Shown in pieces: positions 32,109 to 40,724 of a stretch of DNA of 56,289 bases. Location: contig CACXCA010000001.1 of the NCBI GenBank assembly GCA_902766045.1, forward strand, positions 1-56,289. Direction: 5' to 3'. Source of the stretch: an uncultured Bacteroidales bacterium (GTDB lineage Bacteria; Bacteroidota; Bacteroidia; Bacteroidales; Paludibacteraceae). The position numbers and the translations under genes are program-made. The notes beneath the pieces are model-generated. The model searched no databases and was not told where the DNA came from. It saw nothing but the letters and a program-made list of their open reading frames with translations. Every line of letters begins with the position of its first letter. Position 1 is the first letter of the stretch.

Positions 32109-34652
32109 ATGGTATATTTAAATTCTTACAAGACAAGGTTTTTATTGTTCATCCTTGCATTTTCTTTTAGACCCGTATTGGCCAATTTGTCCATCACAGA
32201 GATTATGCAAAGCAATTTCGGTGGGGTGTTAGACTACTACAACGAGTTTCCAGACTCCTGGGTGGAACTGTATAATAACAGTGAGCAAGATATCTCTATA
32301 ATGGGATATTCTATCTCAAAGGTCAACAATATCGACTCTGCCTATACTATTCCTATCGAATTGACTGTGCCCGCCAATGGCTACAAGCTCATCTATTGCG
32401 ACAAGGAGAATAAAAAGGAACATACTGATTTCAAATTAAACTCAGACAAGTCGGGAACGGTCTATCTGTGGGACAACAACGGCACATTGGTGGATTCTCT
32501 GCCCTATCCTGAGATGATCTCTCCAGAAGTTTCATGGGGTCGTCTGCCCAATCTGCCTGATAGTTTATCACATTTCAGAATCCCCACTCCCGAAAAAGAA
32601 AACAACAACACGAATTGTGAGAGAGTGATGAAAAAAGTGGATTTCTCGGTTGAAGGAGGTGTCAAAGACGCCCCATTCTACTTAAAACTGAGTTTGAAGG
32701 AGGATGCACCTAAAGACGCCGTTATCCGATACACAACAGATGGCAGTGAACCGACAGAGAACAACGGCTACATCTATCGAGATTCTTTCTACATTGGTGT
32801 AACGACGGTTGTAAGAGCCAAACCTTTTAGCGACAGTGCAATCAGCAAGATCAGTAAGACGAAGACCTACTTTTTTGATCTGAAAAACGATATGCCTATC
32901 ATCAACCTCGTTTGTGACAATTCTTATCTGCATAGTTCCGACATAGGTATTTTATCCAGCTCCACTTCGTATGCTTTGTCTCATCGCGACAATCCACCTA
33001 AACGTTCATGGATGGGCGACTACAACTATTTGTACAATTGGCGTCGTCCGATTAACGTGGAGTACTATTCAGGCGACACGTTAGGTGCCGATTTCAATCA
33101 ATTGTCGGAGACCCGTGTGAGCGGCAACGTATCCCGTGGGAATGCTGTAAAATCAATGGTTATTTACGCCAATAAACGGTTTGGAGACAAGCACTTCAAA
33201 GGCGTCCTGTGGGAACATTTAAGACCCAACGCCGACAAACAGAAGAGTCTCGCCATTCGTTCATCGATTCAATCTGGACATAGTGAATCAGAGGCCATCA
33301 AAGATATGCTTTCACAAACAGCAATCGGTCGATTCTCTAAGTGTTATGATGTTGATTTTCAAGCACAACGAAATGTACAATTATGTCTCAATGGCGAGTT
33401 CAAACAGATTATGCATTTACAAGAGCGTGACGATGAAGATATGATTTGGGCCAACCACAAGGTGAGCGATATTGAGTATGTGGAGACCTTCACTGGTATC
33501 TACGACAACTGGATTGAAGAAGATTTGTATCCCAACTATCTCCATTTCAAGGAGACATTCGAATCACCTAGTTCCACTTACGAGCAGATGGCCGATGTAC
33601 TGGACATTAACGCATTCATGAACTATGTATCGACACAAGCCTACTTCGCAAATATTGATTTTCCATACAATAATGTTGCAATATGGTATGATAAACAGGG
33701 GACCAAAAAATGGCGTTGGATCATGAAGGATCTGGATGGCACAATGTATGATCCCCTATATCCATATTATAATTTTCTATTGAGGGTGGAGCCCTATGAG
33801 TATTTTGAGTGGGCCAATAAAGAAAGTGCATGCGAAGTGTACATTAAAATGTTCTCTTTGGAAAAATTCAAGCAGCCCTATCTCGACAGAGCATGCGTCT
33901 TAGCAGGAACAGCCTTCTCTAGAAACACCATTCATTTCATGTTGGATAGTCTTGCCTCGGATGTGGCATTGGCAATGGATAAATCAGACCTGCGAGATTT
34001 CTTGGAAGATATGGAAGAGTATTATGAATGGAACGAATACCGTCAGGCGTTTTACTGCTATCATTTGAGTGATTTCTTCAAATTGGGAGACACCACACAG
34101 ATGACCGTCAAAGGGCTATACAAAGATTCAATCATCTACATCAACAATAACCCACTGATGGAGAATAAGTTCGAAGGCTATTTCTTTGAAGGACGTGACC
34201 TCTATCTCACACACCATGATCAGTTGGACATCTACGGACTTGGATTTACTGACACCCCTAATATCACCTATTTGGATTTGGAAGAGCCGAAATCAACAAA
34301 TGACTCCATCGCCACACGATGGACCATCACCTATCGTCTCGACGGACAATCGATCAACGAGCATTACACCAACGAGAATCTCCACTACAAGATTCCAGCG
34401 GGAGCCGAGAATGTCTATATCACAGATGGTTACAAAGGGGAAGGCGGTACCTCATCACTCCCCGTCATTGCCAGTCGAGCACCAGAAGATTTAACCTATC
34501 TAGTATATAGTGTAAACGGATTGTTCGTTGGAAAATTCAATTACACCGATTTCTGTCATTTCGAGCAGAAGGACGATGTTAATATTGTTGTGGTGGTGGA
34601 TGCTACAGGCAAAAAGGTTTATACAATTAAGATGTTAAAATATGCATTGTAG
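32109..34652 (+). CDS. CotH-kinase-like secreted protein with lamin-tail domain (CotH2)
   Basis: Protein of 847 aa with a signal peptide (residues 1-25). Lamin-tail domain (LSITEIMQSN ... DSWVELYNNSEQDI) at about 26-130, chitobiase C-terminal-like beta domain (IRYTTDGSEPTE) at about 185-250, CotH-like region at about 260-620 with MVIYANKRFG, HLQERDDEDM and WRWIMKDLDGTMYD, which keeps the acidic motif. The C-terminal region is unassigned, with a weak T9SS-like tail. It is related in order to CotH1 (2687-5677) but lacks the second lamin-tail domain. The TAG stop is again provided by a REP palindrome (34649-34676), so the tail may have been truncated. Confidence 0.8.
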   Translation: MVYLNSYKTRFLLFILAFSFRPVLANLSITEIMQSNFGGVLDYYNEFPDSWVELYNNSEQDISIMGYSISKVNNIDSAYTIPIELTVPANGYKLIYCDKENKKEHTDFKLNSDKSGTVYLWDNNGTLVDSLPYPEMISPEVSWGRLPNLPDSLSHFRIPTPEKENNNTNCERVMKKVDFSVEGGVKDAPFYLKLSLKEDAPKDAVIRYTTDGSEPTENNGYIYRDSFYIGVTTVVRAKPFSDSAISKISKTKTYFFDLKNDMPIINLVCDNSYLHSSDIGILSSSTSYALSHRDNPPKRSWMGDYNYLYNWRRPINVEYYSGDTLGADFNQLSETRVSGNVSRGNAVKSMVIYANKRFGDKHFKGVLWEHLRPNADKQKSLAIRSSIQSGHSESEAIKDMLSQTAIGRFSKCYDVDFQAQRNVQLCLNGEFKQIMHLQERDDEDMIWANHKVSDIEYVETFTGIYDNWIEEDLYPNYLHFKETFESPSSTYEQMADVLDINAFMNYVSTQAYFANIDFPYNNVAIWYDKQGTKKWRWIMKDLDGTMYDPLYPYYNFLLRVEPYEYFEWANKESACEVYIKMFSLEKFKQPYLDRACVLAGTAFSRNTIHFMLDSLASDVALAMDKSDLRDFLEDMEEYYEWNEYRQAFYCYHLSDFFKLGDTTQMTVKGLYKDSIIYINNNPLMENKFEGYFFEGRDLYLTHHDQLDIYGLGFTDTPNITYLDLEEPKSTNDSIATRWTITYRLDGQSINEHYTNENLHYKIPAGAENVYITDGYKGEGGTSSLPVIASRAPEDLTYLVYSVNGLFVGKFNYTDFCHFEQKDDVNIVVVVDATGKKVYTIKMLKYAL

Positions 34653-34676
34653 AGACGCACGGCCGTGCGTCTCTAC
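34649..34676. repeat. 28-bp REP-like palindrome overlapping the CotH2 stop
   Basis: Perfect CGGCCG-core copy. TAG at its bases 2-4 ends the CotH2 gene. A half copy follows to 34692. Confidence 0.9.
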
Positions 34677-34702
34677 GGGCGTGCGTCTCTACGACATATA
34701 TT

Positions 34703-35677
34703 TCAAGAATGTTTTTTGACCAATTGTCTAACCCTCTCGATTGGGACATTCATAATTTCCGCCACCTCCTCTATCGTCTTACCCGACAGGAGCAAACTAT
34801 TCGTTAGTCTCACTAAAGTCTCCTTTTGTTCAAGTAACTCTTTACTCTGACTGGCGATTTGTTCGTTCTGATTAGCAATTCGTTCTTTCTGAATGGCAAT
34901 TTCTCTCTCTTTCAACTCAATTTCCTGTTCTTTCTCATCCATCGCCACTTGATAGATATCCTCTATGTCCATACCATCAATGATATCCTGATCAGCTTGC
35001 GCACGCAACAAACGGCGGAATACATATTTATGATCACCGACATATTTAGATTCATCCACCCGCAACTGGTGGTTGGACTGCCACATATAAGACTGATCGA
35101 ACAAAGTGAGTAGTTTATCCAAGCGGCTTTTCACTTTCGTTTTAGGTATTTTGGGTATCTGAACGACGATCATGTCATGAACCAACTCGTTCACAAAATC
35201 CACCTCTTTCACCTCTTTTCCAACGGGTTTTCCGTACTGATCATACATTTTTGGATAGACATACGTAACCGCATTGTCCAAGCCCTCCACCTCGTGACCC
35301 AACAAATAAATGGAGACAATGTGAAGTTGTTTCTCCTTAAGAGGTTTGTCTGAAATGATGATTCGATTGTCTGACGAACTATATTGAGTCGCCAAATAAT
35401 TTCTGAAACGAATGATTTCTGACGTGAGCCATGATTTCTGCATTTCGATGTTAACATTCTCCACGTTTCCGTTCGCATCACGAACCTTGGCTCCAAAGTC
35501 TATTCGAAGAACTGAGATATAACCATCCATAGGTTGAGTTTTTTCATTGTTCTTCATGTCAACTTCCAAAACGTCACGTTGCAACAAATCGGACAGAATT
35601 ACTTTCGCTACTCTCTGATCTTCCATAAGGTATTTGAAGACAGAGTCGTAAATAGGGTTTGCAATTAATGTTGCCAT
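34703..35677 (-). CDS. Rpn/PD-(D/E)XK nuclease family transposase-like protein
   Basis: Protein of 324 aa. MATLIANPIYDSVFKYLMED is the usual start of this family. The nuclease site is in VLRIDFGAKVRD ... VNIEMQKS (Asp, then Glu-x-Gln). Residues about 240-290 form a Glu/Lys/Gln-rich coiled coil with near-repeats (KERIANQNEQIASQSKE). The C-terminus has a helix-turn-helix-like TIEEVAEIMNVPIERVRQLV. Rpn proteins are DNA nucleases that promote recombination and occur in many variable copies. It has its own promoter box at 35712, right after the terminator of the malY operon. Confidence 0.85.
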   Translation of the reverse strand: MATLIANPIYDSVFKYLMEDQRVAKVILSDLLQRDVLEVDMKNNEKTQPMDGYISVLRIDFGAKVRDANGNVENVNIEMQKSWLTSEIIRFRNYLATQYSSSDNRIIISDKPLKEKQLHIVSIYLLGHEVEGLDNAVTYVYPKMYDQYGKPVGKEVKEVDFVNELVHDMIVVQIPKIPKTKVKSRLDKLLTLFDQSYMWQSNHQLRVDESKYVGDHKYVFRRLLRAQADQDIIDGMDIEDIYQVAMDEKEQEIELKEREIAIQKERIANQNEQIASQSKELLEQKETLVRLTNSLLLSGKTIEEVAEIMNVPIERVRQLVKKHS

Positions 35678-35711
35678 AATTATTTGATTTTATTGTAGAT
35701 TTTTAATGCCC

Positions 35712-35719
35712 CAAATATA
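35712..35719 (-). promoter_or_regulatory. -7 box for the Rpn-like gene
   Basis: TATATTTG on the minus strand, 35 nt before the ATG. Confidence 0.6.
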
Positions 35720-35738
35720 CAAAAAATTCACATACGAA

Positions 35739-35769
35739 AAGAGGACGTATCATTTTGATACGCCCTCTT
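35739..35769 (-). terminator. Terminator of the nifDK-like 2 / malY operon
   Basis: A 13-bp stem (one mismatch) AGAGGRCGTATCA around TTT, followed on the minus strand by CTTTTCG. It lies 51 bp after the malY stop. Confidence 0.75.
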
Positions 35770-35819
35770 CCATTAGAGTATATGATAAGTCAGTCACAAT
35801 GGAGACGTACAGTCGTGCA

Positions 35820-36995
35820 TCACAATAGCTTCAACCTATTCATCGCCTCTTCCAATGTCTTTCGTGGACAGGCAACATTAATGCGTTGAAAGCCTTCTCC
35901 TGTTCTTCCAAATATTTTCCCACTGTCAAGCCACAACTTAGATTTATGGATTATTCTATTGTCAAGTTCATCCACCGACAACCCTAATTTTCGGAAATCT
36001 AGCCAAACAAGGTAGGTGGCCTCATGGTTAATCATTTTAACGCCAGGAAGATTTGAATCCACAAACTGCTTAACATATTCAACGTTCTTCTTTATATAAT
36101 CAAATACAGCGTTAAACCATACATCACCATTCTTGTAAGCGGCAATGGTGCTGACATACCCCATGATGCTTACTTCGCTGTATCCTGAAACTTTATATTC
36201 ATGGATGAATTTCCGTCTGATGGTCGGATCCTTGATGATGATATTCGCCAACTGCAATCCTGCAAGATTAAACGTCTTAGAGGGTGAGGTAAAGGTGATG
36301 GTGATCTTTTCCAGTTCTGGACTGAGGCTTGCAAATATATGATGTTTCCCGACAAATGTGAAATCAGCATGTATCTCATCACTCAAAACACGTACTTTGT
36401 GTTTCAAACAAATCTCACCAAGCCTCAACAACTCTTCCCTACTCCATACTCTTGACACTGGATTATGCGGGTTACACAACAAAAACAGTTTCACATGATT
36501 ATCGATAATCTTCTGTTCAAAATCTTCAAAATCAATAAAATATCTATTCTCCTTTTCATTATATATCAATGTGTTATCAACCACTTTTCGCCCATTGCAT
36601 GTAACAACTTCTGAAAATGGATAATAAACCGGACTTTGAATTAAAACCGCATCTCCTTCTATCGTCAAAGCTCTGACGGCTGTAGCTATCGCGAATACAA
36701 CTCCGGGTGTCTTTATCAATTCTCTTTCGACAAATTCATAATTGTATTTTTTCTGGAAATACTCCCTCACTGTATTATTATAATCCGACAATGCCTCACT
36801 GTACCCAAAAATTCCATGATTGACAGCCTCAATCAAGGCTTCCTGCACATAGCTTGATGTCTTGAAATCCATATCGGCTATCCAAAGTGGCAAGACATCA
36901 GCTGGCATACCTAATCGCTCCGCAAAGTCATACTTTATAGACATTGTGTTGCGACGTTCAATGACGGTATCAAAGTCTAGGTTTTTTTCACTCAT
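35820..36995 (-). CDS. MalY/PatB-type PLP-dependent C-S lyase
   Basis: Protein of 391 aa, full length for the family. Fold-type I aminotransferase-like features: LPLWIADMDFKTSSYV near the start, PVYYPF, LCNPHNPVSRVWS, SDEIHADF and the PLP-lysine motif TSPSKTFNLAGLQ near residue 230. The C-terminal Arg motif is FQRINVACPR. PatB/MalY enzymes cleave C-S bonds in cystathionine and other cysteine S-conjugates, releasing a thiol, pyruvate and ammonia. It follows the second NifK-like gene by 22 bp and shares its terminator, so it is expressed with that reductase pair. Confidence 0.88.
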   Translation of the reverse strand: MSEKNLDFDTVIERRNTMSIKYDFAERLGMPADVLPLWIADMDFKTSSYVQEALIEAVNHGIFGYSEALSDYNNTVREYFQKKYNYEFVERELIKTPGVVFAIATAVRALTIEGDAVLIQSPVYYPFSEVVTCNGRKVVDNTLIYNEKENRYFIDFEDFEQKIIDNHVKLFLLCNPHNPVSRVWSREELLRLGEICLKHKVRVLSDEIHADFTFVGKHHIFASLSPELEKITITFTSPSKTFNLAGLQLANIIIKDPTIRRKFIHEYKVSGYSEVSIMGYVSTIAAYKNGDVWFNAVFDYIKKNVEYVKQFVDSNLPGVKMINHEATYLVWLDFRKLGLSVDELDNRIIHKSKLWLDSGKIFGRTGEGFQRINVACPRKTLEEAMNRLKLL

Positions 36996-37017
36996 ATATA
37001 ATACTTATTTGCATACA

Positions 37018-38316
37018 TCAATTGAAGCGTTGTACTGCCACCGTGTAAATATCTTCAATCAAACGGATACCACCCGTGTAGCCTACATAGAAATCATCGA
37101 AGACCACCTTGTCCAGCACAGGCCATGAGATGTTCAAGAAGTTACCTTTGAGTTTCTCTGTCAACTCCTTTTCGTAGTAACCACCCAACACTAATGGATA
37201 GCCATGGTAGTCATGACTTTTTATCTCCTCATGGATTTTGAAGCCATCGGTTTCGAAAGCCACATCTGCCTTTATGCCATAGTTGAGGTTTTGGAACTCT
37301 GCTGAGATTAGTTCCTGATACTCTTTAGGCGTATCATCCGTGATGAATTGCTTAGCAGGAACTAATCCTAAATCATTCACCAAGAACTTTGTGATTCCTA
37401 ATGCGTATTGAGCATCTGCCACCACCGAAAATTGCTTGTTGATCACACGGTTCTCCAAGAACAGATCTGCATAGCGGGAAATCAGGTAATAGAAATAATC
37501 CTCATGTTTCTTGATAACCTCTTCTACCTTTGTCTCATCTACATGGGCGAATTTACCCACCTCACGCAAGAACTTGCTTGTCTCGGTGGCACCAATCGGT
37601 AACACTGGGTAGTGTAGGTATGGAATACCCAATCGTTTCTCCATCGTCTTCATGTTCTTCAGACCCACCCATGGAGAAACCAGCAGATTTAACTCTGCTT
37701 CAGGTATCTTATTAATATTCTCAATGCCACGTTGGTAACCAAAGATCGTGTTAGGGGTCAAGCCGATCTCCCTCAAAAGGTTCTCCAACTCACGAATATT
37801 ACCGAGCCAGAAGAGGTCTTGGTAGGGCACATCCGCCCATATATTCACCAGGCCTTTCTGTTTCTTGTCCGACTTCTTGAGGTATTGGGTGACAATCGCC
37901 TCCACCACCTGCTCATGGCCTTTATAGTTATTGCCTTTGAAACCAGCCGTAGGAGCGAAAACCACAGGCTTGTCAGCATCTGCGAATTTAGACACCACCT
38001 CAGCGGCATCATCACCTACGATCTCAGGGATACAGCCTGTCAAGACCACATAGAGGTCTGCATCTATCACCTTCAGCGCATTGGCGATGGTCGTCTCCAG
38101 TTTCTTCACACCACCAAAGACCACATCCTTCTCGTTGATGGATGTACAAGGGAAGATCTGTGGGGAGAGATACCCCGAACTACCCGTAGTATCAGAAAGT
38201 TTTTGTGCACAGCCCGGACCTGAATGGAGTACGGGGCAAGCACGGTCTATCGCCTGAACGGTCTGCATTGCCGCCAAAGCACATTTATATCGTTGTTTGT
38301 CAAGTATCTTTGCCAT
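37018..38316 (-). CDS. NifK/NifN-like nitrogenase component 1 subunit, pair 2
   Basis: Protein of 432 aa, paired with the upstream D-like gene (TAATG overlap, one base). Three P-cluster-type cysteines are visible: Cys12 (RYKCALAAMQ), Cys36 (HSGPGCAQKL, cf. the GSQGC of NifK) and Cys95 (VLTGCIPEIVGDD, cf. the C-x-x-E-x-I-G-D-D of NifK). It lacks the N-terminal extension of true NifK and is short like NifN or methylthio-alkane-reductase subunits. It would form a heterotetramer with the D-like subunit, receiving electrons from NifH. Substrate unknown; the sulfur-gene surroundings suggest an organosulfur compound. Confidence 0.82.
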   Translation of the reverse strand: MAKILDKQRYKCALAAMQTVQAIDRACPVLHSGPGCAQKLSDTTGSSGYLSPQIFPCTSINEKDVVFGGVKKLETTIANALKVIDADLYVVLTGCIPEIVGDDAAEVVSKFADADKPVVFAPTAGFKGNNYKGHEQVVEAIVTQYLKKSDKKQKGLVNIWADVPYQDLFWLGNIRELENLLREIGLTPNTIFGYQRGIENINKIPEAELNLLVSPWVGLKNMKTMEKRLGIPYLHYPVLPIGATETSKFLREVGKFAHVDETKVEEVIKKHEDYFYYLISRYADLFLENRVINKQFSVVADAQYALGITKFLVNDLGLVPAKQFITDDTPKEYQELISAEFQNLNYGIKADVAFETDGFKIHEEIKSHDYHGYPLVLGGYYEKELTEKLKGNFLNISWPVLDKVVFDDFYVGYTGGIRLIEDIYTVAVQRFN

Positions 38317-39782
38317 TATTTTGCCTCCTCAAAAAATTTATCAACTTTTTGTTCATACCACCATTGCGTATAAGGAAGTTTGGAACGTTTGGCCAAATTC
38401 GCTTCAAAACTGCGATTTCGAATCGTATCGAGAATTGTGTTCGCAAACTCCAACGTGTGTTTATATCCAAAAATCATGTATTCATCTGCCACATAAATAG
38501 CTGGTGTTCCATTCTTGATTGCCCAAACGGTGGAGCCTGGGTGACGAGAAAGGTACATGTCTGGCTTATACTTATTGAGGATGTTCATCACCTCATAGTT
38601 CTGTTGGTCGGCCACCGATGTTTCAAAATCTATGTTGTTATCCAACAGATACTTCATAGACGGTGGAACGTCCCCATTCTCATATTTCTTGTCATAATGC
38701 CAAGCCAATGCCCATACCACCTTGATGCCGAGTTCATTCAGCACTCTGGATACTTCGAAGGTATAACCAGGTCCCATGCCCAAGACAGCCGTCAAACCTG
38801 TCAATTCCTTCTTCACCTCCTCGATCTTAGGAAGGTAGATGGCTCGTTGTTCTTGAATATAAGCTTCTATTTTATCCTCTCGGTGAGTAACCTTTCCGAT
38901 CTCGCGCAACCATGTCTCAAAGCCTGTGATGCCACATTGATTGATACTGCGCACGTATGGCACTCCATATTTCTCTTCCAAAGCGTTGCCCAAGTAATTG
39001 CCCAACGTACCACAGATACAAGTAGTGGCCAAACTCTCCGACAAGTGTGAAAGTTCCTCTACCGTTGAGTTACAATAAAGAAAGACAGGGTCGAGGTCGA
39101 ATTGTTTGAACATCTCGATGATCTCGGGGCGAGCCGACTCAAAGAAGTTCTTGAAGTTGATCTTGTTGGTCTTAACACCCGGACGAGGCTTCTGTACGAT
39201 AGACTGCATCACCGCATGATCGGATATATCAAAACCTGTCGCCCATATCTTCGATTTGAAGCCTTCACAGTGGACAGCCACGACAGGCACTTCGATCTCT
39301 GACTTCACATCATCCACGATGCTGTCAATATCCTCACCGATGATACCCGTAGCACAAGAACTAGAGACAAAAATCGCTTTTGGATGATAACGACGGTTGG
39401 TCTCCAAAATGATTTTGCGAAGACTTTCCGTGGAACCAAAGATGGTATCTTTCTCGTTCATATCCGTACCGACATACACCGTATCGGAAGTGACACCACG
39501 TTTCTTCGCCATCACCTTCGACATATAGTAGCTGTTGGAACTAGTTACCGAACAGCCAGAAGGACCGTGGTGAATGACCGCCACATCACGAATACCCGCC
39601 AACTGACTCAAGCCACAGAGCGAGAGGCAAGTACTGGATTGAGAGAAACATCGTGCGCATCCTTTCAGCGTGCCACATTCCGACTTCTCCGCCAAATCTT
39701 TTAAAGAACCAATGTACCCCGTGATAGAACCGATACGGTTCTCACGGACCGCCACATTGGAGTTGTTTAAGTTTATAGTCAT
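38316..39782 (-). CDS. NifD/NifE-like nitrogenase component 1 subunit, pair 2
   Basis: Protein of 488 aa. P-cluster-type cysteines Cys52, Cys77 (HHGPSGCSV) and Cys143 (SSCATGIIGEDID). Cys257, in CGTLGNYLGNALEEKYGVP, aligns with the cofactor-ligand region of NifD (CYRSMNYI...EEKYGIP). The region that holds His442 in NifD reads YVADEYMIFGYKH, with no obvious His in register. It is clearly paralogous to the D-like protein at 52493-54055 (shared NEKD.IFG, HCEGFKSK.W.TGFD). First gene of an operon with its K-like partner and malY. A shared promoter motif with cysK lies upstream. Confidence 0.82.
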   Translation of the reverse strand: MTINLNNSNVAVRENRIGSITGYIGSLKDLAEKSECGTLKGCARCFSQSSTCLSLCGLSQLAGIRDVAVIHHGPSGCSVTSSNSYYMSKVMAKKRGVTSDTVYVGTDMNEKDTIFGSTESLRKIILETNRRYHPKAIFVSSSCATGIIGEDIDSIVDDVKSEIEVPVVAVHCEGFKSKIWATGFDISDHAVMQSIVQKPRPGVKTNKINFKNFFESARPEIIEMFKQFDLDPVFLYCNSTVEELSHLSESLATTCICGTLGNYLGNALEEKYGVPYVRSINQCGITGFETWLREIGKVTHREDKIEAYIQEQRAIYLPKIEEVKKELTGLTAVLGMGPGYTFEVSRVLNELGIKVVWALAWHYDKKYENGDVPPSMKYLLDNNIDFETSVADQQNYEVMNILNKYKPDMYLSRHPGSTVWAIKNGTPAIYVADEYMIFGYKHTLEFANTILDTIRNRSFEANLAKRSKLPYTQWWYEQKVDKFFEEAK

Positions 39783-39813
39783 AGTATTACGTTATTTTTC
39801 TTGTTATATGATG

Positions 39814-39821
39814 CAAAGATA
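39814..39821 (-). promoter_or_regulatory. -7 box for the nifDK-like 2 operon
   Basis: TATCTTTG followed by CATCATA on the minus strand, 31 nt before the ATG. The cysK promoter has TATATTTG followed by CATCATA. Confidence 0.65.
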
Positions 39822-39838
39822 ATACAAAAAAACACTAC

Positions 39839-39861
39839 AACCTACCGTTTTAATAGGTTAT
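39839..39861 (-). promoter_or_regulatory. Putative activator site shared with the cysK promoter
   Basis: Minus strand ATAACCTATTAAAACGGTAG. Its AACCT/AGGTT ends form an inverted repeat. The cysK promoter has ATAACCCACCAAAGTAG with GGTTAT (plus strand) at the same 43-nt offset from the promoter box. Confidence 0.5.
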
Positions 39862-39965
39862 TTTAATAAATTATGTATTATTTTTTTATAATGCAATATA
39901 TATCAATTAGTTATAAAATAACCTTTAAGAAATTAATTCACCCAAAAGTCATCTATATAATACTT

Positions 39966-40709
39966 CTACAAGACCTTATCCATGAAATAAACAATCTGTT
40001 TACGCCACCATGCCCAATCATGAGCAGAATCGGTTCCCCAATAATCGAACCAGGCAGGAATACCTTTCTCTGCAAGGACGGTATCCAACTCGCGAGTACC
40101 AGCCAACAATTCATCTTCCCATGCACCCTGTCCCACGCAACAGATAATGCGGCTTTCTCGGTAGAGCTGGTTATAGTAATGATCAGGCGGAAGATTACGC
40201 AAGAAGTGAACGGGAGAATTATTATAGACCAAATCATCGAAATAGTCATGAAAAAAATACTGGGCATTGAAGAGTCCGCTGAGTGAAATCATCACATCAA
40301 ACAGATCTGGGCGGCGAAAGAAGAAATTACCACTATGCACGCCTCCCATGCTACAGCCTGTCACCAAAGCTTTGTAGCCAAACGAATTATTAAGTTGCAC
40401 AGCACGGGCAAAAAGTTCCTCGGTGATATATTTGAACCAGCGCTCTTGTTGTTCAATTCGATAGCGAGGATTACCATTCTCATCGCTCCAAGTCTCCAAA
40501 TCGATACTGTCAGGAGTGACCAACATCAGTTTCCCTGAGTTAATCCAAGGTTCCAACTCATTCACCATTCCAAAACTCTCGAAATCATAGAATCTTCCAT
40601 TCTGAGGTGCGAAGGCGAAGGCCAATTTACCACCCGGTCTTCCATAGGTTTTAAATTCCATATCTCTTCCAAGATAATGGCTATATTCTTTATAATAATT
40701 AATCTCCAT
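39966..40709 (-). CDS. Alpha/beta-hydrolase-fold esterase
   Basis: Protein of 247 aa without a signal peptide, so cytoplasmic. Nucleophile elbow TGCSMGGVHSGNF near residue 118, catalytic His in DSAHDWAWWRKQ near the C-terminus, and MLVTPDSIDLETWSDE in between: the putative-esterase (EstD/Fae-like) family. It follows the ATP-grasp gene by 15 bp, so the two probably act on the same compound, one making and one cutting an amide or ester bond. Substrate unknown. Located between cysK and the second nifDK-like operon. Confidence 0.8.
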   Translation of the reverse strand: MEINYYKEYSHYLGRDMEFKTYGRPGGKLAFAFAPQNGRFYDFESFGMVNELEPWINSGKLMLVTPDSIDLETWSDENGNPRYRIEQQERWFKYITEELFARAVQLNNSFGYKALVTGCSMGGVHSGNFFFRRPDLFDVMISLSGLFNAQYFFHDYFDDLVYNNSPVHFLRNLPPDHYYNQLYRESRIICCVGQGAWEDELLAGTRELDTVLAEKGIPAWFDYWGTDSAHDWAWWRKQIVYFMDKVL

Positions 40710-40724
40710 TCCTAAATAGATAAG

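Noticed and set aside
34703-35677. Insertion sequence containing a transposase
   Set aside because: The protein is called transposase-like by family name only. No terminal inverted repeats or target duplications were seen around it.
38205-39050. 281-codon plus-strand frame opposite the NifD/NifK-like genes
   Set aside because: Antisense of well-supported, conserved genes.
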